This document shows, piece after piece, positions 1 through 8,625 of a stretch of 64,000 nt of DNA (its first letter is position 1; each line of letters begins with the position of its first letter). The DNA is taken from NCBI GenBank assembly GCA_023667845.1, contig JAMPIU010000178.1, positions 1 to 64,000 on the forward strand, in the 5' to 3' direction. Origin of the DNA: Dehalobacter sp. GTDB taxonomy: Bacteria > Bacillota > Desulfitobacteriia > Desulfitobacteriales > Syntrophobotulaceae. The position numbers were made by a program, and so were the translations under genes. Under the pieces are notes generated by a model, which saw only the letters and a program-made list of their open reading frames with translations, was not told the DNA's origin and did no database searches.

Positions 1-548
1 TAGAATAGTTTTTTTAGTCCGCGATCTCCAAAACACATATGGAACATCGCTGTAAAAAGGAAAGAACCCTTTTGCGGTCCCACGCCGGATGGGCAAAGCA
101 AAACAAGCTTTTCTACTTTTTCCGGCCGGAAAACAGCATACTTGATCGCGAGCCAGGCACCTAAAGAAATCCCGATTATACTTGCTTTATCGATCGCTAA
201 CGCTCCAAAGACATCATCAAGCCACTCCGCATAAGCAGAACTGTCGAAAGGCAACTGTTCTTCGGCGCTTTTTCCTGGTTCCCCTGGAATATCGACGGCA
301 TAGACGCGAAAATGCTTCATATAGGTCGGCATATCCCCCAGCCACATCACGGAATTCATCCCGCTGCCATGAAGAAGGATCAACGGCGGCGCGTTTGGAT
401 CGCCTCCTGCTAAAACAAACGTTTTGCCATACCGGGTAGTCAGATGGATCGTCTCATATTGCGCTGACCATTGTTCCAATAAAGCATCATACATTCTGAG
501 AACTTCTTTTTTCCCTTCCGGAGTGCGGAAGGCCATTCCGTTTTTCAT
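1..548 (-). CDS. Alpha/beta hydrolase (3' end outside window)
   Basis: Roughly 182 codons are visible and the C-terminus lies beyond position 1. The start is an ATG at 546-548 preceded by a strong GGAGGG ribosome-binding site 4-5 bases upstream. The translation shows an alpha/beta-hydrolase fold: an LLHGSG oxyanion-hole motif near residue 60, a D-I-P-G segment, and the nucleophile elbow GISLG with the catalytic Ser near residue 125. The acid and His of the triad are outside the window. The substrate cannot be deduced; esterase, lipase and C-C hydrolase are all possible. It follows the PadR gene by 49 bp on the same strand, so it is probably co-transcribed with it and under its control (inference). 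Confidence 0.85.
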   Translation of the reverse strand, partial: MKNGMAFRTPEGKKEVLRMYDALLEQWSAQYETIHLTTRYGKTFVLAGGDPNAPPLILLHGSGMNSVMWLGDMPTYMKHFRVYAVDIPGEPGKSAEEQLPFDSSAYAEWLDDVFGALAIDKASIIGISLGAWLAIKYAVFRPEKVEKLVLLCPSGVGPQKGSFLFTAMFHMCFGDRGLKKLF

Positions 549-597
549 AGCTTTCCCTCCACTGAATATTCATCTGCCATTTTCTTCTTGTCGTTTA

Positions 598-1176
598 TTA
601 TTGCTGAAAATCGCCGCTAAGCTTATTCCGGACGGTTTCCAGCCAGCTCAGTTCATTTTCACAGGATGAAATGATATTCTCTTGAATCATCTCCCACATA
701 GTAAGTTCCCTTTTGCTTCTGGCTGGTGAAAACCTGCCTCTGCGGCTTTTCTCTTTTTCCAGGATGATCTGCATTTTAATTTGCTCTTCATATGCCAACA
801 GCAAACTTTTTAATTCCTCATCATTCAGGAGATCCGACCAGGCAAGCTGTATCAGAAAGGTTTTTTTGATTTCCGCGATTTCCGGTGTTGAAAGCACCCA
901 TTTTTTCAATTCTACGATCCCCTCTGCCGTGATCGTATATATTTTTTTGGCAGGTGAACTTTCCTGCATCTGGATTTCATTGGTCACAAAACCCAGGTTC
1001 AGCAGTTCAACCAAGGCTTTATAGATCTGATTGTTATTGCCGGACCAATACATAAACGATGAATCCTGAATAATTTTTTTCAGATCATACCCCGTCAGAG
1101 ACTGCGTACTGAGAATTCCCAGAATCGCATAATTAATGGACATCATCATGGGCATCATTTTTTTCTTCACTTCCAT
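598..1176 (-). CDS. PadR family transcriptional regulator
   Basis: 192 aa with an N-terminal PadR winged helix (about residues 12-95, including the LTGYDLKK and IYKALVELLNLGFV segments) and a C-terminal helical dimerisation region, as in the two-domain Vir-type PadR proteins. PadR proteins are usually ligand-responsive repressors. Several in-frame Met codons sit near the start: M1 at 1176, M7 at 1158 after a GGAAGTGAAG stretch, and M12 just before the conserved SINYAILG. The 40-bp palindrome begins 9 bp upstream of M1 and probably contains the promoter, so a start at 1158 or 1143 is plausible. Autoregulation and control of the downstream hydrolase are inferred. Confidence 0.9.
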   Translation of the reverse strand: MEVKKKMMPMMMSINYAILGILSTQSLTGYDLKKIIQDSSFMYWSGNNNQIYKALVELLNLGFVTNEIQMQESSPAKKIYTITAEGIVELKKWVLSTPEIAEIKKTFLIQLAWSDLLNDEELKSLLLAYEEQIKMQIILEKEKSRRGRFSPARSKRELTMWEMIQENIISSCENELSWLETVRNKLSGDFQQ

Positions 1177-1184
1177 TCAAAATA

Positions 1185-1224
1185 ATACAATAACATATGT
1201 TATTAATAACATATGTTATTGTAT
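1185..1224. promoter_or_regulatory. 40-bp perfect palindrome, likely PadR operator
   Basis: A perfect 40-bp inverted repeat centred between 1204 and 1205. It consists of two copies of the 12-bp palindrome TAACATATGTTA separated by an AT-rich centre and bounded by ATACAA/TTGTAT. It lies immediately upstream of padR. Two tandem palindromic half-operators fit binding of two PadR dimers. The assignment is inferred from position; the symmetry is seen directly. Confidence 0.75.
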
Positions 1225-1279
1225 TTGTAAAGTGCTATCCCATTTATAAAAAGTTTTAATATCAAATAAGGTTAAATGT

Positions 1280-2347
1280 TTAATGCTTGTGATGCATATC
1301 CGGTGCATGATGATGTGCATGTTGTATGGTTTCATGTTCGTGCGGATGACTGTGTTCCCCTGATGTAAAATCACCGTGAACATGGGTATGATGGCCGTCA
1401 CCATGATGATGGCGATGGTCATGACACAACACTTCGTGACGATGTTGATGGTCATGTTTCTCCCTAGCCGCATAATAGGCCCCAAATATCATTAGAATAG
1501 CTGCCATAATAAAATTGCTTGTTATGGGTTCTTTGGCGACAATAAAAGATAAGCCGACGCCAATAAACGGTGCAATGGCATAATAGGCGCTTGTTCTGGC
1601 CGCCCCGAGGTCTCTCTGGGCTCTGACATAGAAAAAGATACTGAGGCCATAAGCGAAGAATCCCAGTATTAGCGTAAAAAGTATATAGCTGTAACCGGCT
1701 GTCATTTGCTTGGTGACAAAGGCAATAAGCAAGGAACCTGTTCCAGACCCCAATCCTTTAATGACGACGATCTGCATGGGATCTTTCAGCGAAAGCATTT
1801 TCGTAAAATTATTCTCTAATCCCCAGCAGAGACAGGCCAGCAGGACAAATATGGAACCTGCCGAAAAAGAAAGTCCTTGAAGATCTTTTAAAGATAAGAG
1901 TATGCTGGAAGCCGTAATGAGAATGATTGCTGTCCAAAGTCTTTTCCCGATTGTCTCCTTAAAGAGCCACAAGGCAAGAAGTGCGGTCGCCGCGATTTCA
2001 AAATTGCTCAATAGAGATACATTAGCAGCCGCAGTCGTACTCAATCCGACCAGGAGCAGAATAGGCGCACTCATATCCAAAATCACCATTCCAATTGTAA
2101 AGGGCAGATCGTTCCTGGCAATACCTGCTTCTTTAGATAACGGCCTATTTGCTTTAATGATCAATCGCAGCGCGAACATGCCGGTGCCAGCACCCAGATA
2201 AAGAAGTGCAGCGATCATGATCGGCGATAAATGGGACAATAACAATTTGGACAATGGCGTGCTTATACCGAAAAGTGCAGCTGCCAGGAGTGCCTGGAAT
2301 ACTGCAAATTTTTGTTTCTGCATCGAAAATCCCTGCCTTATTGACAT
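1280..2347 (-). CDS. DMT/EamA family transporter with His-rich C-terminal tail
   Basis: About 355 aa. Residues 10-295 hold roughly ten hydrophobic helices in two EamA-type repeats, as in drug/metabolite exporters. The last 58 residues are soluble and contain 24 histidines with Asp, Glu and one Cys, arranged as HxH, HHH and HDH clusters, which resembles the metal-buffering tails of Ni/Co/Zn proteins. A start at 2347 has only weak upstream pairing, whereas the Met at 2323 (MQKQKF) is preceded by CAGGGA at good spacing and may be the true start. It lies between the nitrilase gene and padR on the same strand. Metal export or tail-based metal sensing is inference; the transported substrate is unknown. 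Confidence 0.85.
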   Translation of the reverse strand: MSIRQGFSMQKQKFAVFQALLAAALFGISTPLSKLLLSHLSPIMIAALLYLGAGTGMFALRLIIKANRPLSKEAGIARNDLPFTIGMVILDMSAPILLLVGLSTTAAANVSLLSNFEIAATALLALWLFKETIGKRLWTAIILITASSILLSLKDLQGLSFSAGSIFVLLACLCWGLENNFTKMLSLKDPMQIVVIKGLGSGTGSLLIAFVTKQMTAGYSYILFTLILGFFAYGLSIFFYVRAQRDLGAARTSAYYAIAPFIGVGLSFIVAKEPITSNFIMAAILMIFGAYYAAREKHDHQHRHEVLCHDHRHHHGDGHHTHVHGDFTSGEHSHPHEHETIQHAHHHAPDMHHKH

Positions 2348-2365
2348 AATCTCGGCGTCACGTAA

Positions 2366-3196
2366 TCAGCATTTTGAAGTTAATTGATACAGGTCTGACC
2401 TTCTCTGGGCAAGCAGCGGCAATTCACGTCGGACTTTAGCCACTTCAGCCAGGTCAAGATCCTGAATGATACAACCTTCGCGTTCATCCATTTGCTGCAG
2501 GACATTTCCCCACGGTCCGACCATGATCGTGTGCCCCCAGGACGTATATCCGGCTTCCGGATCACGGGCCGGAGCAGCGCCCACCATAAAAACCTGATTA
2601 TCCACTGCCCGGGTTCGGAACAGGACCTCCCAGTGGGCCGGCCCGGTCGTCATATTAAAGGCTCCCGGCACAATAATCATTTTAGCGCCCTGATCGACCA
2701 TCAGTCTCGCCAGTTCCGGAAAGCGCAAGTCATAGCAGATACAGATTCCCATCGTTCCGAATTCCGTGTCAAATACAGTAGCCTTGTTTCCGGGGCTTAA
2801 GGTATCCGATTCCCGAAATTGCTGTCCGCCCTCAATCTCGATATCAAAGAGGTGAACTTTGCGGTGTTTGCCTATTTGCCGGCCTTGGCGGTCAAACACA
2901 TACGAAGTGTTATAAATCTTGTTCTCCCGGTCTTTTTCCGGCATCGAACCTGCAACGAGATAGATCTTATACTTTACGGCCAGAGATGAGAGCTTCTGCC
3001 AGCACGCCCCGCCCTCTTCCTCTGCATAATCAGGAAATAAAGATGTCTGATATGGGCAGTTAAACATCTCCGGCAGAATGACCAGATCAACATTCTCTTT
3101 AGCCAGGCTGTCCAAATGTTGTTGGAGACGGTCGAGGTTCTCCGATTTCTCCGGAGAAACTTTTAACTGAAGCGCCGCAGTTCGAACAATAGACAA
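2366..3196 (-). CDS. Carbon-nitrogen hydrolase (nitrilase superfamily, omega-amidase-like)
   Basis: 276 aa, the usual size for a single nitrilase-fold domain. The catalytic triad is visible: Glu in LPEMFN (about residue 43), Lys in HRKVHLFD (about 117) and Cys in GICICYDLRFPE (about 152). The family hydrolyses linear amides, and the closest functional group by motif is omega-amidase / Nit2-like, acting on alpha-keto acid omega-amides in the cytoplasm. The start is a TTG at 3194-3196, chosen because AAGGATGG lies just upstream and the first residues match the family. It lies 18 bp upstream of the DMT transporter gene, so the two may be co-transcribed. Confidence 0.9.
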   Translation of the reverse strand: MSIVRTAALQLKVSPEKSENLDRLQQHLDSLAKENVDLVILPEMFNCPYQTSLFPDYAEEEGGACWQKLSSLAVKYKIYLVAGSMPEKDRENKIYNTSYVFDRQGRQIGKHRKVHLFDIEIEGGQQFRESDTLSPGNKATVFDTEFGTMGICICYDLRFPELARLMVDQGAKMIIVPGAFNMTTGPAHWEVLFRTRAVDNQVFMVGAAPARDPEAGYTSWGHTIMVGPWGNVLQQMDEREGCIIQDLDLAEVAKVRRELPLLAQRRSDLYQLTSKC

Positions 3197-3262
3197 GATG
3201 ATCCATCCTTTACAAGTTATTTGTCCTTTGATTTATCATTTACTATCTTTGTTCTTTGCCTA

Positions 3263-3302
3263 AGAAAAAACGAATCCTAAAATACTTCTATTTTGGATTC
3301 GT
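3263..3302 (-). terminator. Rho-independent terminator of the Ehr-type operon
   Basis: A stem of about 14 bp (ACGAATCC..., one bulge) with a 4-nt loop, followed on the minus strand by a run of six T residues. It lies 120 bp downstream of the ferredoxin-NuoB fusion gene. Confidence 0.8.
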
Positions 3303-3422
3303 ATCTGCTTACTATCATTATCATACGTGCTCGGAAAAAGTCAACAAGCAGACTGATTTGTACTGCTCCATACCATTCATAGTACCGTGATACCAGTTCT
3401 CCATAGCCGTTGAAGTAATAAT

Positions 3423-4238
3423 TCACTTCATCCGGTCCAGCGCTTTCAAGATGCCGTAAATAATGGCCTGAGGCCGTGGCGGGCAGCCGGGGATATACAC
3501 ATCGACCGGTACAATGGTATCGATGCCGTTGTTGGTGGCATAGGAGTCCTTAAAAATGCCACCGCTGCAGGCGCAGGCACCCACTGCTACGACGAGCTTC
3601 GGATCAGGTGCTGCATGATACGTCTTCACCAGCGCCTGCTGCATATTTCTGGTTGCAGTGCCTGTCACCAAAAGCATGTCGGCATGTCTTGGCGACGCCA
3701 CAAAACTGATTCCGAGCCTTTCAATATCGTTGACGGGATTATTCAGCGCATTGATCTCATAATCACAGCCGTTGCAGGAACCGGAATCGACTTCTCTGAT
3801 CTGCAGACTCCGGCCGAACATCTTTTTGATCTTTGCTTCCAGGTCACTGCAAACCGCTTCGTAGGAAGTGTCAGGCAGGTTGTTTTCATCAATCATCAGC
3901 GTTTGGTTTTTGACAGATACGCTCTTATCCACGTGGAGCATTGCTTTATCCTTTTCAGCCAGCTCAAATTGGTTGGTGGTCGTTACTGCACCTGCCGGAC
4001 AGACTTCTTCACACAGCACACAGAAGATGCACGCGTCATAGTTAATCCCAATGATGCCTGCTTCCTTAGCCATCACGATTGCCTGAGAGGGACAGCGCAG
4101 GACACATTCCCCGCAAAAACTGCACTTTTCAGGATTGATTTCGGTCTGCCCCAGGAACTGGGCGCCACTGGCGGGTATCTTTGGATATTCCTGGGTAAGC
4201 CTTGGGTATTGGATGATTTTTTTTAGCATCTTAAACAT
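3423..4238 (-). CDS. Ferredoxin-NuoB fusion subunit (HyfH/HyfI-like) of an Ehr-type complex
   Basis: 271 aa from the ATG at 4238, which has AAGGAAG eight bases upstream. The frame stays open to 4367, but that extension is translated repeat DNA and was excluded. Residues 39-80 carry two 4Fe-4S motifs of the CxxCxxCxxxCP type (C39, C42, C45, C49 and C70, C73, C76, C80). Residues 145-271 form a NuoB/HycG-type 20-kDa domain with C155, C158, C222 or C224, and C252 as ligands for the proximal N2-like cluster. In Hyf and Ech complexes these are separate polypeptides, so the fusion is notable. It would pass electrons from ferredoxin-type clusters to the active-site region of the large subunit. It is the last gene of the operon, separated from the large-subunit gene by two hairpin repeats. 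Confidence 0.88.
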   Translation of the reverse strand: MFKMLKKIIQYPRLTQEYPKIPASGAQFLGQTEINPEKCSFCGECVLRCPSQAIVMAKEAGIIGINYDACIFCVLCEEVCPAGAVTTTNQFELAEKDKAMLHVDKSVSVKNQTLMIDENNLPDTSYEAVCSDLEAKIKKMFGRSLQIREVDSGSCNGCDYEINALNNPVNDIERLGISFVASPRHADMLLVTGTATRNMQQALVKTYHAAPDPKLVVAVGACACSGGIFKDSYATNNGIDTIVPVDVYIPGCPPRPQAIIYGILKALDRMK

Positions 4239-4300
4239 TTTTTTGTCTTCCTTGCTCGTACCGTATATTTTATCAATAGATAAATTATTATTTTGGGCCT

Positions 4301-4456
4301 GTCTGCGTGCCACAGTTCCGCTTTCGGCCGTTGTGTCATCCTTGACCCGTCGCTCCTTGCCATCCATGGCATCGCGACATTAGGCCATCCGTGGCCGTCA
4401 AAGGCCGCGCTACGCACTCCATGCTCCGCTTGACGCTGGAACCGTGGCACGCAGAC
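4301..4456. repeat. Hairpin repeat family, copy D (three inner hairpins)
   Basis: 156 nt bounded by a perfect 13-bp inverted repeat (GTCTGCGTGCCAC / GTGGCACGCAGAC). Inside are short hairpins with a CATCC-type loop: GTCATccTTGAC, GCCATccATGGC and GGCCAtccgTGGCC. Read on the minus strand it has the same GATCAGTCTG border as copies A and B. It lies inside the Ehr operon and creates a false 43-codon N-terminal extension of the fusion gene. Confidence 0.85.
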
Positions 4457-4605
4457 TGATCAAAAGCTGATTAGTAATTTCTGCATGCTAGACATTGATA
4501 TAAGTTGATTGATTAAACTAAGTTATACGATTACAACTATTTAAAATATCTACAAAAACGAGCTACATTCTGACATGCAAACCTGCTTGAATATGCATAA
4601 GATCA

Positions 4606-4710
4606 GTCTGGGGGCCACAGTTCCACTGTGAGCGGAGCAGGATTGCGCAGCGCGGCCTTTTGTGCCATGGATGGCACAATGGCCGAAAAGTGGTATTGTG
4701 GCCCCCAGAC
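4606..4710. repeat. Hairpin repeat family, copy A (one inner hairpin)
   Basis: 105 nt with a perfect 14-bp outer inverted repeat (GTCTGGGGGCCACA / TGTGGCCCCCAGAC) and an inner hairpin TTGTGCCAT / ATGGCACAA. The left border GATCAGTCTG and the right CCCCA match copy B at 50.2 kb. It lies 28 bp downstream of the large-subunit stop codon, within the operon, and could also act as a processing or termination structure. Between copies A and D no gene is seen. Confidence 0.85.
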
Positions 4711-4737
4711 TTGCCCCAGATCGTAGTATGCCTCTCC

Positions 4738-6336
4738 TTAGAGATCGTTCCCTGCGTAGGAAAGGTTAAAGCTTTTATTGATCAGCGGAAAGTCCGGCAC
4801 AATATTGCCTTTGACTGCATGACAGAGGGCCGGCCAGTTGCAGAAAGACGGCGTCCTGATTTTATAGCGGTACACAGTGTTGTTCTCGCCTGTCATCAGC
4901 CAGTGGATGTTTTCGCCGCGCGGGGCTTCGGTCAAACCAAAAGCAAAGCGATACGGCTCAACAGCTTCAACAGGTTCCAGAACCTTCCCTGAGGGCATTT
5001 GATTGATTGCCTGGACCATCAGGTTAATGGATTCAAAGCACTCCTCTATTTTGGTATTCAGCCGGCAGTTAATATCGCCGTTGTAATGTTCCGGAATATT
5101 GAACTTGAGCTGCGGATATGCCGCATATGGAAAAGATTTTCGAACATCATAGCGCAGTCCTGAAGCCCGGCCGCCGGGGCCGACCGTATTCAAATCGGCA
5201 GCAATTTTCTGATCTAGAATACCGGTATTTTCAATTCTGTCAATAAATAAACTGTTGGCTTTGATAATCTCGACAGTATCCTCGAGCTCACAGCGGATTT
5301 TATTCAGCTGACCAATCAAACTGGTTTCCTTCCCGGCCACAAAGTCTTTGCGTACCCCGCCCGGTTTATTGACACTTCTCAGGAAGCGCATGCCGCACAG
5401 TTCATCAGCTAAGGCATAGGCCCAGCCTCTGATCATCCGGAACTGAAATGTTGCAAACCCGTAAGCAGCGTCAAGACAAACCCCGCCGAGATCGCCAAGA
5501 TGGCTGGTCAGCCTCTCCAGCTCGGCAAAAATGACCCGGGTGTAGGCTGCCCTGACCGGAACTTCGATTCCGGCAATCTTTTCGATGGCCTGACAGTACG
5601 CCAGGGAATTGGCAAAGGTCTCATCTCCTGAAATCCGTTCCGAAATATACAGGCATTTCTCAATGCTTTGCTGTTCGGCCAGTTTCTCTATTCCTTTATG
5701 GACAAAGTACAATTGTGCTTCAAGATTGATGATCGGTTCTCCGGCCACACTGAAACGAAAATGGCCCGGCTCGATGATTCCGGCATGGACAGGTCCAACG
5801 GGAATCTCATAGACCCCTTCCCCTTCAACCTTGCAAAAACTGATTTCTTCTGCCGCCCGCTGCGGTCTGTATCCGGCTGGAAAAGCTTTATGCAGCGGAT
5901 AAACCCCGTTCGGCCAGTTGCTATGAAAAACCAGTCTTTTGGCATCCGGGTGGCCTATCGGGATGATTCCGAATAAATCCTTGATTTCCCGCTCGTACGC
6001 TGCCGCAGCCTGAATGATATTGCTGACTGACGGTATTTCCATTTTGTCAGGACTGACCGACACTTTGATCACCAGAAGCAACGCATCCTGTCTGTCCGCA
6101 AAAACGTAATAAACGCCAAAGCAGGAATTCTGGCTTTGCTCATCATTGGCAAACATCAGGACGAGCGGATAACCCAGTTCTTTATTCATGTAGGCGCATA
6201 TTCCGGGAATACTTTCCGAAGCTGTATTCAGATAAAGCTCATGATCGTGGCTATTCCTGTTTTTCTTGCCTATATCGGTCAACTCTGCAACGCAAAACTT
6301 TTCCGCGAGTATTTGTTTTAATTCGGATGCCTTCAT
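4738..6336 (-). CDS. NuoCD/HyfG-like large subunit lacking the Ni-Fe ligands
   Basis: 532 aa from the ATG at 6336, chosen because GAGGT lies seven bases upstream; the frame is open to 6438. Residues 1-160 are a NuoC-like 30-kDa domain (YEREIKDLFGI, HPDAKRLVFH). Residues 175-532 are a NuoD / group-4 hydrogenase large-subunit domain with the conserved VGPVHAGIIEPGHFRF motif. Hydrogenases of this group have ERxCGxC here, but residues 233-239 read ERISGDE. The C-terminal DPCxxC is replaced by NKSFNL. All four Ni-Fe cysteines are therefore absent, as in Ehr (energy-converting-hydrogenase-related) complexes and complex I. Hydrogenase activity is very unlikely. The electron acceptor or donor at the site is unknown. 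Confidence 0.9.
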   Translation of the reverse strand: MKASELKQILAEKFCVAELTDIGKKNRNSHDHELYLNTASESIPGICAYMNKELGYPLVLMFANDEQSQNSCFGVYYVFADRQDALLLVIKVSVSPDKMEIPSVSNIIQAAAAYEREIKDLFGIIPIGHPDAKRLVFHSNWPNGVYPLHKAFPAGYRPQRAAEEISFCKVEGEGVYEIPVGPVHAGIIEPGHFRFSVAGEPIINLEAQLYFVHKGIEKLAEQQSIEKCLYISERISGDETFANSLAYCQAIEKIAGIEVPVRAAYTRVIFAELERLTSHLGDLGGVCLDAAYGFATFQFRMIRGWAYALADELCGMRFLRSVNKPGGVRKDFVAGKETSLIGQLNKIRCELEDTVEIIKANSLFIDRIENTGILDQKIAADLNTVGPGGRASGLRYDVRKSFPYAAYPQLKFNIPEHYNGDINCRLNTKIEECFESINLMVQAINQMPSGKVLEPVEAVEPYRFAFGLTEAPRGENIHWLMTGENNTVYRYKIRTPSFCNWPALCHAVKGNIVPDFPLINKSFNLSYAGNDL

Positions 6337-6469
6337 CATCTCTACCTCTATTTTCAGCAATATTTCATTTACTAGTGCCACGTTCTCAAATTCCCTGCTC
6401 AAATAATTCATACAAGCTTGATTAGCCAAAATTACCATTTTGTTTTAACAGGACTTACGAATCCCTTCA

Positions 6470-7954
6470 TTAGATTGTACCTAGGATAATTCCCTGGGCC
6501 TGAATGATCAGCTCCCGGACTGTTTCCGGCAAATAAACCCCGCCGACTGTAACGGCTGCCAGCAGAATGACCAGGCAGATTGTTCCGAGAATGTTGATTT
6601 CTCCTGTTTTGGCAGCAGCAGCCTCCGTACTGTCCGGCTCACCATAAAACATTTTAAAAAGCGTCACAGCGATGCCGGCAAATACAGCCGCCAGAAGCAG
6701 AATGAACACCATTCCGACCCAAAGGCTGGATTGGTTGAAAATTGCGGCGGTAATACTGAATTCACTCGCAAATACGTTGAAAGGCGGGGTTCCGGCAATT
6801 GCAAACAGACCGAGCAGAAAGACCGTTCCCGAAACAGGCAGCGTTTTCAGAATCCCTTTGATCTTGAAAATCTGTTTGGTGTCATATTTCTGCATGATAT
6901 TGCCGGCAGATAAAAACAGCATGGACTTGGTCAGCGAATGGTTAATCATATGCAGCAGCCCGCCGAAAATAGACAGCGGTGTAAAGATCCCGATCGCAAC
7001 AGCGATAATTCCCATATGTTCAATACTGGAATAAGCCAGAAGCCGTTTATAATCCTTCTGCGTCAGAATAAATATAGCCGCGGTAGCAATCGATAAAATC
7101 CCGATCGCGATGAGGAGCCTCCCGGTAAAGCTGCTGCTTCCCTGATTGTGATTCACAATGGCCGTCGTCCGGATAATGCCATACATCGCACTGTTCAGAA
7201 GAACACCGGACAGCATAGCACTGATCGGTGATGGAGCCTGACTGTGCGCATCAGGCAGCCAGGTATGCATCGGAGCAAGGCCGGCTTTCGTCCCGAATCC
7301 GACCAAAATAAAGATGAAGGCCAGGCGCAGAACAGAACTTTTTAAGGATGCCGCGTTGGCATACAGCGCCGTCCAATCCAAAAATGAGCCGCTCTCCAAT
7401 ATTCCGGCCGAAGAAAGGTGCAGTAAAATGATACCGAGCAGGGCAACCGCAATACCGACAGAACAAATAATCACATACTTCCAGGCAGCTTCAAGCGCAT
7501 AACGATTGTTATAAAAGCCGACCAAAAAGGCTGAGGCCAGCGTTGTCGCTTCGATCGCAATCCACATCAGACCCATGTTTTTGACTGTCAGCGCCAATAT
7601 CATCGTAAAAATAAAAGTCACCATCAGCATATAGTACAGTCGGATTTTTGGGGCCGGCAGCTTATCCTGTCTGACTTCTTCCTCAAGATAACCAATCGAA
7701 AAGATGGCCGCCATCAAACCTATCGTCAGGACAATGTCCAGAATCATCATGCTCAGGGCATCGAGATAGAAAAATCCGCCCAGCCAAGAATAAGCAATCG
7801 CTCCATACAGTATGACGTTATGGGTCAGGATAGCTGCGATGATCAGCAGCAGCACGGCTGATGAGACACTGACGAGGTGCTGCAGCCGCTTCGGTTTAAG
7901 TATAAAGAGCAGCAGTAAGGCAATGATTGGAATGACCAGAAGTAAAAAGCCCAT
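6470..7954 (-). CDS. HyfF-like proton-translocating membrane subunit (NuoN/MrpD family)
   Basis: 494 aa, about 14 hydrophobic helices throughout. The family's ion-path residues are visible: Glu135 in WIAIEATTLA, Lys223 in GTKAGLAPMH and His230 in PMHTWLPDAH. These antiporter-like subunits pump H+ or Na+ in complex I, Hyf and Ech complexes. The gene lies between the HyfE-like and large-subunit genes, with an 11-bp gap to the former, as in hyf operons. The best upstream AAAGGA is 14 bases away, rather far, so a slightly later start is possible. Confidence 0.9.
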   Translation of the reverse strand: MGFLLLVIPIIALLLLFILKPKRLQHLVSVSSAVLLLIIAAILTHNVILYGAIAYSWLGGFFYLDALSMMILDIVLTIGLMAAIFSIGYLEEEVRQDKLPAPKIRLYYMLMVTFIFTMILALTVKNMGLMWIAIEATTLASAFLVGFYNNRYALEAAWKYVIICSVGIAVALLGIILLHLSSAGILESGSFLDWTALYANAASLKSSVLRLAFIFILVGFGTKAGLAPMHTWLPDAHSQAPSPISAMLSGVLLNSAMYGIIRTTAIVNHNQGSSSFTGRLLIAIGILSIATAAIFILTQKDYKRLLAYSSIEHMGIIAVAIGIFTPLSIFGGLLHMINHSLTKSMLFLSAGNIMQKYDTKQIFKIKGILKTLPVSGTVFLLGLFAIAGTPPFNVFASEFSITAAIFNQSSLWVGMVFILLLAAVFAGIAVTLFKMFYGEPDSTEAAAAKTGEINILGTICLVILLAAVTVGGVYLPETVRELIIQAQGIILGTI

Positions 7955-7965
7955 ATCGTTGTATC

Positions 7966-8625
7966 TTATCCTTTCAGATTATTGAGTTGATCCGTATCAA
8001 TGGAGTCAAATTGGTCATTAATGCGAAACGTCAGCATGCCCATAATCAGAACGAAGGTAACCAGGTCAATGAATATCCCAAGATCCACAATGAAAGGCAT
8101 TCCCTGCGTTGCGAGCATGGCTGTGATATACAGACCGTTTTCGATGACCAGAAAGCCAATGATTTGTCCAAGCGCTTTTTTACGGCTGATCATAAAGAAA
8201 AGGCCGATCCAGATCACGGAGATCGAGTTGACGAGCTGCATATTGGACATCCCCTGGCTGCTGCCGTCAATCGAAGCCAGCGTGAAGTAAGAAAAAACAA
8301 CCAGTCCGCAGCAGACCAAAACCAGGATTGGAATATTCAAGATAAAGTCTTTTTCAACTCTGTACCTTACAGAGGCATATGTCCTGTTCAGAAGACCTGG
8401 AATGTAGATGACTTTCAGAACAACAATCAGGATACAGACAATCAAAATATCCCAGCGTCCTTCGTCCAACAGGCTTCTGACTCCCATGACCCCGGCAGCC
8501 AGAGCAATCAGCATGGACTGAATCCGGAAAGACTTGATATAGGAGCTGATTCGTTTATTGGCCATAAGCACAAAAGAAGAAAGTAAAATAAGTACAGACA
8601 AGGTTTCCGAAAGATTTTCAGACAT
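7966..8625 (-). CDS. HyfE-like membrane subunit (NuoK-related)
   Basis: 219 aa from the ATG at 8625, chosen because GGGAGG lies five bases upstream; the longer open frame to 8736 overlaps the previous gene and has no good start. It contains about six to seven transmembrane helices. HyfE-type proteins combine a NuoK-like module with extra N-terminal helices and link the membrane arm to the antiporter subunits. The start overlaps the end of the HyfC-like gene by 8 bp, which suggests translational coupling. Confidence 0.85.
   Translation of the reverse strand: MSENLSETLSVLILLSSFVLMANKRISSYIKSFRIQSMLIALAAGVMGVRSLLDEGRWDILIVCILIVVLKVIYIPGLLNRTYASVRYRVEKDFILNIPILVLVCCGLVVFSYFTLASIDGSSQGMSNMQLVNSISVIWIGLFFMISRKKALGQIIGFLVIENGLYITAMLATQGMPFIVDLGIFIDLVTFVLIMGMLTFRINDQFDSIDTDQLNNLKG

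Noticed and set aside
1216..1485. Frame rich in Met/Ile/Thr opposite the His-rich tail frame
   Set aside because: It is an alternative frame of the CAT-rich DNA that encodes the His tail; no binding site or family match.
4239..4367. N-terminal 43-codon extension of the ferredoxin-NuoB frame
   Set aside because: It is translated hairpin-repeat sequence (copy D); the ATG at 4238 has a good ribosome-binding site and the family begins there.
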